A DNA stretch of 64,000 nucleotides from assembly GCA_011947345.1 (NCBI GenBank), contig JAAVTG010000581.1, forward strand, positions 620,001 through 684,000, read 5' to 3'. Source of the DNA: Phytophthora quininea (lineage: Eukaryota > Oomycota > Peronosporomycetes > Peronosporales > Peronosporaceae). Within the stretch, counting starts at the first letter, position 1, and the number at the start of each line of letters is the position of its first letter. Positions 46,801 through 57,380 of the stretch are shown here, one piece after another. The translations under genes were made by a program, and so were the position numbers. Below the pieces are notes generated by a model. It worked only from the letters and a program-made list of their open reading frames with translations. It had not been told where the DNA came from and made no database searches.

Positions 46801-49115
46801 TTCGCTCTCTGCGAAATTGTTCCACTCCACCACTCCGTTCAGGTTTCGGTTCCGGGAAGACGCGATCTCATTCAGACCGCAAGACATGACAAGCTGCATC
46901 TTGGACTTCTGTCCAGGGCGCTTGGAGCTCAAAAACGATGGGATTTCACTGCCCCACACAAAATGAGCGCGCATCCGATAGATGCGCTCACGAGGATACA
47001 GGTCTCGTGGAATGCGCTTCGTGTTGCGCTTTTGGTTTGTTTCGTCAAACTCATTGTCCTCGTTTTTCAAAATGCGCATACTGATGAGAAGACGGCCGCG
47101 GTACGTGCTGGCAATGTCTGGATACGTGTTCATTTGTTTCTTCATCGAGTCTCCAATCCCAACGGACTTCAGACGCAACGGCGCACCGTAAATGTTGGCC
47201 CAAAACGGAGAAATCTTCCCACCCATCGCCTTGACGAACTTCACGCTTTGATAGACATAACCTACCAACTCGTCCGACCCTACTTGATCCCAATCGTACA
47301 CAGCCAATTGGATCGAATCAGCCATGGATGGCTCGCGAATAACGAGCATCAATTCCTCGTTAAAACTAGGGCAGAGTTCGTCACGTCTGCCCTTCTTGGT
47401 GCGCACACGCGTCCGAATCGCATCTCCACCAGCAATGGATCCCTTCACATACGCGTCAAGACCGCCTTTACCGACGACAGCAATATCCATGGGAGGCAAG
47501 TGTTCTGCCACGTGGATTGTCGCTCCCAAAAAGTGAACTTGCTGCGTAACACTTGGAGGCATGATGACATCGTTCATATCCATTGCTGCTCCAAATGGTG
47601 ACGGCGGCGGAATTAACTTGTCACCAGGCCCAATGATCGAGATAGAGGCACGCAAGTACCCTTGGATACCTTGATTGGTGGTGTTGGTGGTGTCAGTAAG
47701 CCCAATCCAAACATTCGCCAGTTGATGATTCGCCTGGGAGTAAATGTACGACACATCAAACTGAGCCCCACCGATGAGCTCTGCGCGTTGCAGCGTATTA
47801 GCGTCCATCACACTTAACCGGACGTAGCCCATCTCGACTTCGGCCTTGTCCAGATTACGGAACGGGAAGATCAACAAGTCATCCCAAAAGCAATTGAGCA
47901 CCTGCTTCTTCACAGCCGTCTGCTGCTTCTCGCCAAAGACTTCCACATAGACCACAGGGTCCGATGTCCCTGTAGAGTCCTTGGGCACCAAATCTCGCGC
48001 TTGGATGACGTGAACCTGGACGTTGTAGTCGCCAGACTTGATTTCAATATTGCTCAGTTCCGACAGGATGGCGGCTTGCTTCTCCTCCTTTCCTCGCGCT
48101 CCTTTTTCAGCTCCTCCTCGGATTTCTTTTTCACCGCACTGTCATCAATCTCCACGCCTTCATCTTCGTTCGAGTCGTACTCCTGGTCGGGCGCGCCAAA
48201 CTTGGGCAGAAACGACGTTTTCTTCTTCTTGGCTGCGATATCGCGCGCTTCCGGGTCGTACGTCCACAAGAACGACACTTGCAGCGTGCCTCTTTGCTTC
48301 TTATCCTTGCGTCCATTCTTACCTCCGAGTTCTACGGCCAAATTTCTCTCTTCGTTGGGTTTCAAGTCCTTCAGCGACACTTCGGCCTTCCCCATAAAGT
48401 CGTTGATGGTGATATCGTAGTCCTCCACAAGAAACGTCACCTTGTTCTTCAGATCCGACGCAAAGAAGCCGAACTTCTCGTTCCACTGCGGCCGCAGCGT
48501 CTTCTCCTTCTTGGTGGACTCGTGTTTCTGTCCATTAAAGCTAATGAACACGAGGGGGTCGCTCGTGGTGCCATTGTTGTCCATTCCCAGCAGGTCTTTC
48601 CCGGATTTGAGCGTCACATAGAGCAAATTGGGCGGCTCAGAGCTCACAATGGCAGCGGCAGGCTTCTTGTCCTCCAGACTAACCTGCACCTCGGCTGTGA
48701 CCTTCTCCAGCACGAGCCTCAGTTCGCCCTTGGAGTCCTTCTTCATCTTCTTGTGCTTGGTGAGCTGGAACCAGTTGTCAAGCGGCCCTTCCAGCCCCAG
48801 CAGCAGGCTCACGGGGATGTCCACGACGCCCAGCACGTCGTCGCTGTAGAAGGAGCGGTCCGAGTCGGACAGCAGCAGCCGCAGCGTGGTGGCCACGCGC
48901 AGGTCCAGCTTGTCTCCGACCACGAAGGTCTCGTCCCACTTGGGGTCCACCGTCTTCTTGGCTACCTTGGTCTTGAACGTGCCGCCGGCCGCCAGCGCCG
49001 CGCCCTTGGAGTCTAGCAGCGTCATGGTCACGTACGGGTCGCTGGTGCCGCCGCTGTCGGCCGCCAGGATGCTGCGCGCCTCCTTGATGTGCACGCGCAC
49101 GCCCAGAGACGCCAT
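43897..49115 (-). CDS. Ferlin-like multi-C2 membrane protein
   Basis: ATG 49115 (MASLGVRVHIKEAR) to TAA 43897, about 1,740 residues. At least six C2 domains are visible. The first two centre on GGTSDPYVTMTLLD and TTSDPLVFISFNG. Others have STGTSDPVVYVEVFG, NGLLDPFLIIRC, GKSDPYLRLTLGN and a late ELRVVVWKARNVPSFD. The protein ends in a ferlin-style block (GRLSFSLNPFKVLNDLLG) followed by a single C-terminal membrane helix (MCCFCCVLFMVVVYFLAPF) with a very short tail. Ferlins are tail-anchored Ca2+-dependent membrane-fusion and repair proteins. Frame repairs are needed at 48089-48091 (T3), 46397-46400 (T4), 46149-46151 (G3) and near 44330. Acidic C2 loop residues (DPxxxxxF/V) are retained in several domains, so Ca2+ binding is plausible. 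Confidence 0.88.
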
Positions 49116-49611
49116 GGTGGAGGGTCGAGGAGGCCTTTGGGGGTAACCGAGAGGGTCGCGCTCTGGCTTTGGAAAGTGAAGCTTCTTCGGCTAAATACGA
49201 AATCAGACGATAGAACAACCCACGCTTTGCTTGTCAACCTGGCTCGATGAAAGTGCTCGGCCGAAAGCGCTGCAGCTTCGAAAGTGCGTTGGATGGGACT
49301 GCTGCATTCCAACGCTTTCGTTTGCGTCGGATTGAGGTGGGGAGCAATGCCACTGGAACACTGTCTTCGACGAGGTGAACAGATATCACCGCCACGCATG
49401 CGAACTGCATGGTAGAAGCGATTACCTCCACGCCGAGGACTTCTTGAGATGCAGCAGGTGATTAGCCGACTCGACAACAATTCTCCAGCATCTTCATCGA
49501 TCGGATCGGTACGTTCAACTCGATTGTGATCACATCATTGCCATTGAGCAAAGCAAACTGCGAGACGCTTTATCATCAAGCACGCAGCTCTGAGAGTTGT
49601 CATCAGCAGGT
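49116..49611. other. Ferlin upstream region / left flank of the tandem array
   Basis: About 500 bp holding the ferlin promoter on the right of its start. No gene is recognised. The tandem array begins at about 49612 (AAGAACGAACAGCTCG). Confidence 0.5.
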
Positions 49612-49649
49612 AAGAACGAACAGCTCGATAACGATTGATCTAATACCAT

Positions 49650-50639
49650 TTATTGACACTTGCACTTTACTCCTCTCCACTTCTCTTGAGCACCGCGGTT
49701 ATAGCTTTCCGCGCAGGCTCGACTTGTCGCCACCGTTCGCCGGAACTGCAGCAGTGGACGTCGAGTTCGGGTGGGTCGCGTTCTGCTCCGCCAGCTTGGG
49801 GACCGTCGAGGGGTCGGAAGTGGTGCGGGCGTCGACTTGGTCTCGTTGCGATTCGGCAGTTGGGTCGGTGTCGACGGCTGGGTCGCGTTTGTGGAGTTGG
49901 CCGGGATTGGCAGCGGAGTCGGCAGGACGGTGGGCACCACTTTCGTCTCGTTACGCTCCGGCTGCTTGGGAGGTTGTGTCAACGTGGCTGTCAAGTTGAC
50001 TGGCGCAGGAAGCGGGTGGGTCGAGTTGGCCAAGTTGGTGAGGTTGGTGGGGTTGGTGAGGTTGGTGGGGTTGGTGGGGTTGGTGAGGTTGGAGAGGTTC
50101 GCCGGTGCCGTGACTGGTGTGGGGGTCACCTTCGTCTCATTACGATCCGGGAGCTTTGGGGACTGCGTCGACGCGGCTGCGTGGGTCTGGTTTGTGGCGT
50201 CCGTGAGGTTGGCTGGGATCGGGAGCGGCTTCGTCTCGGAAGGCTTCGGCGGTTGTGTCGTCGCGGACGGGCGGGGCGTCGACGGCGACGGCGACGGCGA
50301 CGTAGATGTCGCCGTTGAAGACCGAGCACCCGCGGCCGGAACTGCGTCCGCCATGACACGCAATTGCCGCACGCCGTCAGACTTCGCCGGCACCAGCACC
50401 ACCAAGTCGTCGTCGGACAGATCGTCCGAGTCACTGCTGTCCTCGCTCTCGCCGTCGTCCACAGGCTTCGAGCTGTTCTCTCGACGGTCCGACCACGGCT
50501 CGAAGCTGTCGTCCAAGCTTCCCGATGCTGCGTCCGAGTAGCTCGCGTCGAGTGATGCGGATGACGTCGCGGTTGACTGTGTCGACAGGAAGACTGCGAC
50601 CAGGGCGGCGCTCAGGAGGAGTTGGCGCGGGATCTTCAT
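49650..50639 (-). CDS. Secreted Thr/Pro/Asn-rich repeat protein, array copy 1
   Basis: ATG 50639. A signal peptide (KIPRQLLLSAALVAVFLS, likely cleaved after about residue 24) is followed by an acidic Ser/Asp stretch. The main body is Thr/Pro-rich with many N-x-T/S sequons (NLT, NQT, NET, NST, NAT), suggesting a heavily glycosylated cell-wall or extracellular protein. A short NLTNPT-type tandem block lies at about 50035-50100. The open frame ends at 49650 with a basic tail. A one-base shift near the ACGCCCGC in the last third would instead give the tail PNSTSTAAVPANGGDKSS ending at 49699, which fits the composition of the rest better. RQLR occurs at residues 91-94. No enzymatic domain. Confidence 0.75.
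   Translation of the reverse strand: MKIPRQLLLSAALVAVFLSTQSTATSSASLDASYSDAASGSLDDSFEPWSDRRENSSKPVDDGESEDSSDSDDLSDDDLVVLVPAKSDGVRQLRVMADAVPAAGARSSTATSTSPSPSPSTPRPSATTQPPKPSETKPLPIPANLTDATNQTHAAASTQSPKLPDRNETKVTPTPVTAPANLSNLTNPTNPTNLTNPTNLTNLANSTHPLPAPVNLTATLTQPPKQPERNETKVVPTVLPTPLPIPANSTNATQPSTPTQLPNRNETKSTPAPLPTPRRSPSWRSRTRPTRTRRPLLQFRRTVATSRACAESYNRGAQEKWRGVKCKCQ
50035..50100 (-). repeat. Coding minisatellite of 9-nt units (NLT/NPT block), copy 1
   Basis: GTTGGTGAG/GTTGGTGGG units in tandem encode alternating NLT and NPT. Equivalent blocks lie at about 51951-52017, 53865-53930, 55773-55850 and 57747-57815. Unit number and NPT/NLT order differ between copies. Confidence 0.85.
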
Positions 50640-51651
50640 GGCGGCGGCTGGTTGGCTTTCTTTGGTTTGCTTTGCTTTGCTTGCTTGTTGGCTTTTTCGG
50701 TTGTGCTGTTGGCCGGGTCGATCGATCGGTTCCCACGCGAATGCGTACAGCGCGAGTCGAACACGCTGGGGGATGTCGGTGCATTACAACCGGTGGCCCT
50801 CGTCTTTGGACTCTGTGCCGGGGGCTGACTATCGTTTGGTGGTGCTTTGGATGGAACGGAACGAGGACGCCTCGGTTGGATAAGGTTGAGAGGAGGACAT
50901 TGCCACTCGTTTTGTTACTGCAGCTGCTCTCTGGTGGACAGATCGATCTGAGTGTCCGCAGCCTGAAGCAGCGGCCAACTCGGGGGCCGGCCATCCATCC
51001 GACAGGGCGGCCTCGATTTCCGGCCACGACACAAACCCCACGAGCCACACCAACGAGATTTATGTCGCTGAAACTCCGTCACACTCGTCGGACGGCTCGA
51101 CTGGGTTCGCGGCTGGCGTTCCTCTCGCTGTAGCTTCGAGCCGTTTGGTCTGCTGGTTTGCTCGTCCTAGCGCAGTAGAACATCGCCGAGATTTTCGTCT
51201 TGTTCAACGCAAGGTCAGCGTGTACTTCCCAGCGAACATTCTTCCGGGACCTGGACCCGGACTTCGGGTCGTCAGTGAGCTGCTCTGTCGTGTGTAGTGT
51301 AACCCTTTCATGTGCGTCAGGTCAAACCACCCGCAAGACGCTCTCTCGAAGGCGAACACTGAAAAATGTCCACACCTCGAAGCACCTGGTCAGTCGCAAT
51401 GTCGAGCGTTGCCGGGCTGGGCCGCGATCACCAGTGGGGCTGCCGGGGCTGCCAACCAACTTGGACGGATGATATCGGAGAGAGTAGACGGTTAACGATC
51501 GAGATCTACCTCGGCAAACCTTTGCGAAGAACGAACAGCTCGATAACGATTGATCAAATACCATTTATTGACACTTGCACTTTACTCCTCGCCACTTTTC
51601 TTGAGCACCGCGGTTATAGCTTTCCGCGCAGGCTCGACTTGTCGCCACCGT

Positions 51652-52554
51652 TCACCGGAACTGCAGCAGTGGACGTCGAGTTCGGGTGGGTCGCGTTCTG
51701 CTCCGCCAGCTTGGGGACCGTCGAGGGGTCGGAAGTGGTGCGGGCGTCGACTTGGTCTCGTTGCGATTCGGCAGTTGGGTCGGTGTCGACGGCTGGGTCG
51801 CGTTTGTGGAGTTGGCCGGGATTGGCAGCGGAGTCGGCAGGACGGTGGGCACCACTTTCGTCTCGTTACGCTCCGGCTGCTTGGGAGGTTGTGTCAACGT
51901 GGCTGTCAAGTTGACTGGCGCAGGAAGCGGGTGGGTCGAGTTGGCCAAGTTGGTGAGGTTGGTGGGGTTGGTGAGGTTGGTGGGGTTGGTGGGGTTGGTG
52001 AGGTTGGTGAGGTTCGCCGGTGCCGTGACCGGTGTGGGGGTCACCTTCGTCTCATTACGATCCGGGAGCTTTGGGGACTGCGTCGACGCGGCTGCGTGGG
52101 TCTGGTTTGTGGCGTCCGTGAGGTTGGCTGGGATCGGGAGCGGCTTCGTCTCGGAAGGCTTCGGCGGTTGTGTCGTCGCGGACGGGCGGGGCGTCGACGG
52201 CGACGGCGACGGCGACGTAGATGTCGCCGTTGAAGACCGAGCACCCGCGGCCGGAACTGCGTCCGCCATGACACGCAATTGCCGCACGCCGTCAGACTTC
52301 GCCGGCACCAGCACCACCAAGTCGTCGTCGGACAGATCGTCCGAGTCACTGCTGTCCTCGCTCTCGCCGTCGTCCACAGGCTTCGAGCTGTTCTCTCGAC
52401 GGTCCGACCACGGCTCGAAGCTGTCGTCCAAGCTTCCCGATGCTGCGTCCGAGTAGCTCGCGTCGAGTGATGCGGATGACGTCGCGGTTGACTGTGTCGA
52501 CAGGAAGACTGCGACCAGGGCGGCGCTCAGGAGGAGTTGGCGCGGGATCTTCAT
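51652..52554 (-). CDS. Secreted Thr/Pro/Asn-rich repeat protein, array copy 2
   Basis: Same signal peptide, acidic stretch, sequon-rich body and NLTNPT block as copy 1. ATG 52554. The open frame stops at 51652, earlier than copy 1, because CGG-CGA became CGG-TGA. In the alternative frame the same change is only Ala to Val, which supports that frame as the real C-terminus. Confidence 0.75.
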   Translation of the reverse strand: MKIPRQLLLSAALVAVFLSTQSTATSSASLDASYSDAASGSLDDSFEPWSDRRENSSKPVDDGESEDSSDSDDLSDDDLVVLVPAKSDGVRQLRVMADAVPAAGARSSTATSTSPSPSPSTPRPSATTQPPKPSETKPLPIPANLTDATNQTHAAASTQSPKLPDRNETKVTPTPVTAPANLTNLTNPTNPTNLTNPTNLTNLANSTHPLPAPVNLTATLTQPPKQPERNETKVVPTVLPTPLPIPANSTNATQPSTPTQLPNRNETKSTPAPLPTPRRSPSWRSRTRPTRTRRPLLQFR

Positions 52555-53565
52555 GGCGGTGGCTGGTTGGCTTTCTTTGGTTTGCTTTGCTCTTGCTTGC
52601 TTGTTGGCTTTTTCGGTTGTGCTGTTGGCCGGGTCGATCGATCGGTTCCCACGCGAATGCGTACAGCGCGAGTCGAACACGCTGGGGGATGTCGGTGCAT
52701 CACAACCGGTGGCCCTCGTCTTTGGACTCTGTGCCGGGGGCTGACTATCGTTTGGTGGTGCTTTGGATGGAACGGAACGAGGACGCCTCGGTTGGATAAG
52801 GTTGAGAGGAGGACATTGCCACTCGTTTTGTTACTGCAGCTGCTCTCTGGTGGACAGATCGATCTGAGTGTCCGCAGCCTGAAGCAGCGGCCAACTCGGG
52901 GGCGGCCATCCATCCGACAGGGCGGCCTCGATTTCCGGCCACGACACAAACCCCACGAGCCACACCAACGAGATTTATGTCGCTGAAACTCCGTCACACT
53001 CGTCGGACGGCTCGACTGGGTTCGCGGCTGGCGTTCCTCTCGCTGTAGCTTCGAGCCGTTTGGTCTGCTGGTTTGCTCGTCCAGCGCAGTAGAACATCGC
53101 CGAGATTTTCGTCTTGTTCAACGCAAGGTCAGCGTGTACTTCCCAGCGAACATTCTTCCGGGACCTGGACCCGGACTTCGGGTCGTCAGTGAGCTGCTCT
53201 GTCGTGTGTAGTGTAACCCTTTCATGTGCGTCAGGTCAAACCACCCGCAAGACGCTCTCTCGAAGGCGAACACTGAAAAATGTCCACACCTCGAAGCACC
53301 TGGTCAGTCGCAATGTCGAGCGTTGCCGGGCTGGGCCGCGATCACCAGTGGGGCTGCCGGGGCTGCCAACCAACTTGGACGGATGATATCGGAGAGAGTA
53401 GACGGTTAACGATCGAGATCTACCTCGGCAAACCTTTGCGAAGAACGAACAGCTCGATAACGATTGATCAAATACCATTTATTGACACTTGCACTTTACT
53501 CCTCGCCACTTTTCTTGAGCACCGCGGTTATAGCTTTCCGCGCAGGCTCGACTTGTCGCCACCGT

Positions 53566-54456
53566 TCACCGGAACTGCAGCAGTGGACGTCGAGTTCGGG
53601 TGGGTCGCGTTCTGCTCCGCCAGCTTGGGGACCGTCGAGGGGTCGGAAGTGGTGCGGGCGTCGACTTGGTCTCGTTGCGATTCGGCAGTTGGGTCGGTGT
53701 CGACGGCTGGGTCGCGTTTGTGGAGTTGGCCGGGATTGGCAGCGGAGTCGGCAGGACGGTGGGCACCACTTTCGTCTCGTTACGCTCCGGCTGCTTGGGA
53801 GGTTGTGTCAACGTGGCTGTCAAGTTGACTGGCGCAGGAAGCGGGTGGGTCGAGTTGGCCAAGTTGGTGAGGTTGGTGGGGTTGGTGAGGTTGGTGGGGT
53901 TGGTGGGGTTGGTGAGGTTGGTGAGGTTCGCCGGTGCCGTGACTGGTGTGGGGGTCACCTTCGTCTCATTACGATCCGGGAGCTTTGGGGACTGCGTCGA
54001 CGCGGCTGCGTGGGTCTGGTTTGTGGCGTCCGTGAGGTTGGCTGGGATCGGGAGCGGCTTCGTCTCGGAAGGCTTCGGCGGTTGTGTCGTCGCGGACGGG
54101 CGGGGCGTCGACGGCGACGTAGATGTCGCCGTTGAAGACCGAGCACCCGCGGCCGGAACTGCGTCCGCCATGACACGCAATTGCCGCACGCCGTCAGACT
54201 TCGCCGGCACCAGCACCACCAAGTCGTCGTCGGACAGATCGTCCGAGTCACTGCTGTCCTCGCTCTCGCCGTCGTCCACAGGCTTCGAGCTGTTCTCTCG
54301 ACGGTCCGACCACGGCTCGAAGCTGTCGTCCAAGCTTCCCGATGCTGCGTCCGAGTAGCTCGCGTCGAGTGATGCGGATGACGTCGCGGTTGACTGTGTC
54401 GACAGGAAGACTGCGACCAGGGCGGCGCTCAGGAGGAGTTGGCGCGGGATCTTCAT
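53566..54456 (-). CDS. Secreted Thr/Pro/Asn-rich repeat protein, array copy 3
   Basis: ATG 54456. Nearly identical to copy 2 but lacks four codons in the SPSPSP stretch (TSPSTPRPS instead of TSPSPSPSTPRPS). Stops at 53566 by the same CGG-TGA change as copy 2. Signal peptide and sequons conserved. Confidence 0.75.
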   Translation of the reverse strand: MKIPRQLLLSAALVAVFLSTQSTATSSASLDASYSDAASGSLDDSFEPWSDRRENSSKPVDDGESEDSSDSDDLSDDDLVVLVPAKSDGVRQLRVMADAVPAAGARSSTATSTSPSTPRPSATTQPPKPSETKPLPIPANLTDATNQTHAAASTQSPKLPDRNETKVTPTPVTAPANLTNLTNPTNPTNLTNPTNLTNLANSTHPLPAPVNLTATLTQPPKQPERNETKVVPTVLPTPLPIPANSTNATQPSTPTQLPNRNETKSTPAPLPTPRRSPSWRSRTRPTRTRRPLLQFR

Positions 54457-55387
54457 GGCGGTGGCTGGTTGGCTTTCTTTGGTTTGCTTTGCTCTGCTGC
54501 TTGCTTGTTGGCTTTTTCGGTTGTGCTGTTGGCCGGGTCGATCGATCGGTTCCCACGCGAATGCGTACAGCGCGAGTCGAACACGCTGGGGGATGTCGGT
54601 GCATCACAACCGGTGGCCCTCGTCTTTGGACTCTGTGCCGGGGCTGACTATCGTTTGGTGGTGCTTTGGATGGAACGGAACGAGGACGCCTCGGTTGGAT
54701 AAGGTTGAGAGGAGGACATTACCACTCGTTTTGTTACTGCAGCTGCTCTCTGGTGGACAGATCGATCTGAGTGTCCGCAGCCTGAAGCAGCGACCAACTC
54801 GGGGGGAGGGCGGCCATCCATCCGACAGGGCGGCCTCGATTTCCGGCCACGATTTCACACAACCCCACGAGCCACACCAACGAGATTTCTGTCGCTGAAA
54901 CTCCGTCACACTCGTCGGACGGCTCGACTGGGTTCGCGGCTGGCGTTCCTCTCGCTGTAGCTTCGAGCCGTTTGGTCTGCTGGTTTGCTCGTCCAGGCCA
55001 GTAGAACATCGCCGAGATTTTCGTCTTGTTCAACGCAAGGCCAGCGTGTACTTCCCAGCGAACATTCTTCCGGGACCTGGACCCGGACTTCGGGTCGTCA
55101 GTGAGCTGCTCTGTAGTGTAACCCTTTCATGTGCGTCAGGCCAAACCACCCGCAAGACGCTCTCTCGAAGGCGAACACTGAAAAGCTAGTGGACGACGAC
55201 ACCACACCTCGAAGCACCTGGTCAGTCGCAATGTCGAGCGTTGCCGGGCTGGGCCGCGACCACCAGTGGGGCTGCCAACCAACTTGGGCGGATGATATCG
55301 GAGAGAGTAGACGGTTAACGATCGAGATCTACCTCGGCAAACCTTTGCGAAGAACGAACAGCTCGATAACGATTGATCAAATACCAT

Positions 55388-56379
55388 TTATTGACACTTG
55401 CACTTTACTCCTCTCCACTTTTCTTGAGCACCGCGGTTATAGCTTTCCGCGCAGGCTCGACTTGTCGCCACCGTTCGCCGGAACTGCAGCAGTGGACGTC
55501 GAGTTCGGGTGGGTCGCGTTCTGCTCCGCCAGCTTGGGGACCGTCGAGGGGTCGGAAGTGGTGCGGGCGTCGACTTGGTCTCGTTGCGATTCGGCAGTTG
55601 GGTCGGTGTCGACGGCTGGGTCGCGTTTGTGGAGTTGGCCGGGATTGGCAGCGGAGTCGGCAGGACGGTGGGCACCACTTTCGTCTCGTTACGCTCCGGC
55701 TGCTTGGGAGGTTGTGTCAACGTGGCTGTCAAGTTGACTGGCGCAGGAAGCGGGTGGGTCGAGTTGGCCAAGTTGGTGAGGTTGGTGGGGTTGGTGAGGT
55801 TGGTGAGGTTGGTGAGGTTGGTGAGGTTGGTGAGGTTGGTGAGGTTCGCCGGTGCCGTGACCGGTGTGGGGTCACCTTCGTCTCATTACGATCCGGGAGC
55901 TTTGGGGGCTGCGTCGACGCGGCTGGGTGGGTCTGGTTTGTGACGTCCGTCAGGTTGGCTGGGATCGGGAGCGGCTTCGTCTCGGAAGGCTTCGGCGGTT
56001 GTGTCGTCGCGGACGGGCGGGGCGTCGACGGCGACGTAGATGTCGCCGTTGAAGACCGAGCACCCGCGGCCGGAACTGTGTCCGCCGTGACACGCAGTTG
56101 CCGCACGCCGCCAGACTTCGCCGGCACCGGCACCAGCACCACCAAGTCGTCGTCGGACAGATCGTCCGAGTCACTGCTGTCCTCGCTCTCGCCGTCGTCC
56201 ACAGGCTTCGAGCTGTTCTCTCGACGGTCCGACCACGGCTCGAAGCTGTCGTCCAAGCTTCCCGATGCTGCGTCCGAGTAGCTCGCGTCGAGTGATGCGG
56301 CCGACGTCGCGGTTGACTGTGTCGACAGGAGGACAGCGACCAGGGCAGCGCTCAGGAGGAGTTGGCGCGGGATCTTCAT
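55388..56379 (-). CDS. Secreted Thr/Pro/Asn-rich repeat protein, array copy 4
   Basis: ATG 56379. Differs from copies 1-3 in the signal region (VAVLLSTQSTATSAASL) and carries VPVPAKSGG. One G is missing from the G5 run near 55867 (GTGTGGGGTC versus GTGTGGGGGTC), which throws the NLT block out of frame (frame 56379-55729). The original frame resumes at 55771-55388. Either an assembly error or an inactivating change. Confidence 0.65.
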
Positions 56380-57380
56380 GGCGGTGGCTGGTTGGCTTTC
56401 TTTGGTTCGCTTTGCTCTGCTCTTGCTTGCTTGTTGGCTTTTTCGGTTGTGCTGTTGGTCGGGTCGATCGATCGGTTCCCACCCGAATGCGTACAGCGCG
56501 AGTCGAACACGCTGGGGGATGTCGGTGCATCACAACCGGTGGCCCTCGTCTTTGGACTCTGTGCCGGGGGACTGACTATCGTTTGGTGGTGCTTTGGATG
56601 GAACGGAACGAGGACGCCTCGGTTGGATAAGGTTTAGAGGAGGACATTACCACTCGTTTTGTTACTGCAGCTGCTCTCTGGTGGACAGATCGATCTGAGT
56701 GTCCGCAGCCTGAAGCAGCGGCCAACTCGGGGAGGAGGGCGGCCATCCATCCGACAGGGTGGCCTCGATTTCCGGTCACGACACAAGATTTCGGACACGA
56801 CCCCACGAGCCGCACCAACGAGATTTCTCTGTCGCTGAAACTCCGTCACACTCGTCGGACGGCTCGACTGGATTCGCGGCTGGCGTTCCTCTCGCTGTAG
56901 CTTTGAGTCGTTTGGTCTGCTGGTTTGCTCGTCCAGGCCAGTAGAACATCGCCGAGATTTTCGTCATGTTCAACGCAAGACCAGCGCGTACTTCTCAGCG
57001 AACATTCTTCCGGGGCCTGGACCCGGACTTCGGGTCGTCAGTGAGCTGCTCTGTAGTGTAACCCTTTCATGTGCGTCAGGCCAAACCACCCGCAAGACGC
57101 TCTCTCGAAGGCGAACACTACTCTGAGAACTCGAGCTAGTGGACGAGTACGTTTGGAGGTCGACGGGGAGGAAAATGTCCACACTCGAAGCACCTGGTCA
57201 GTCGCAATGTCGAGCGTTGCCGGGCTGGGACGCGACCACCAGTGGGACTGCCAACCAACTTGGGCGGATGATATCGGAGAGTGTAGACGGTTAACGATCG
57301 AGATCTACCTCGGCAAACCTTTGCGGAGAACGAACATCTCGATAACGATTGATCAAATACCATTTATTGAGACTTGCACT

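Noticed and set aside
50035..50100. CRISPR-like repeat
   Set aside because: The units are 9 nt, contiguous and coding, with no spacers; the genome is eukaryotic.
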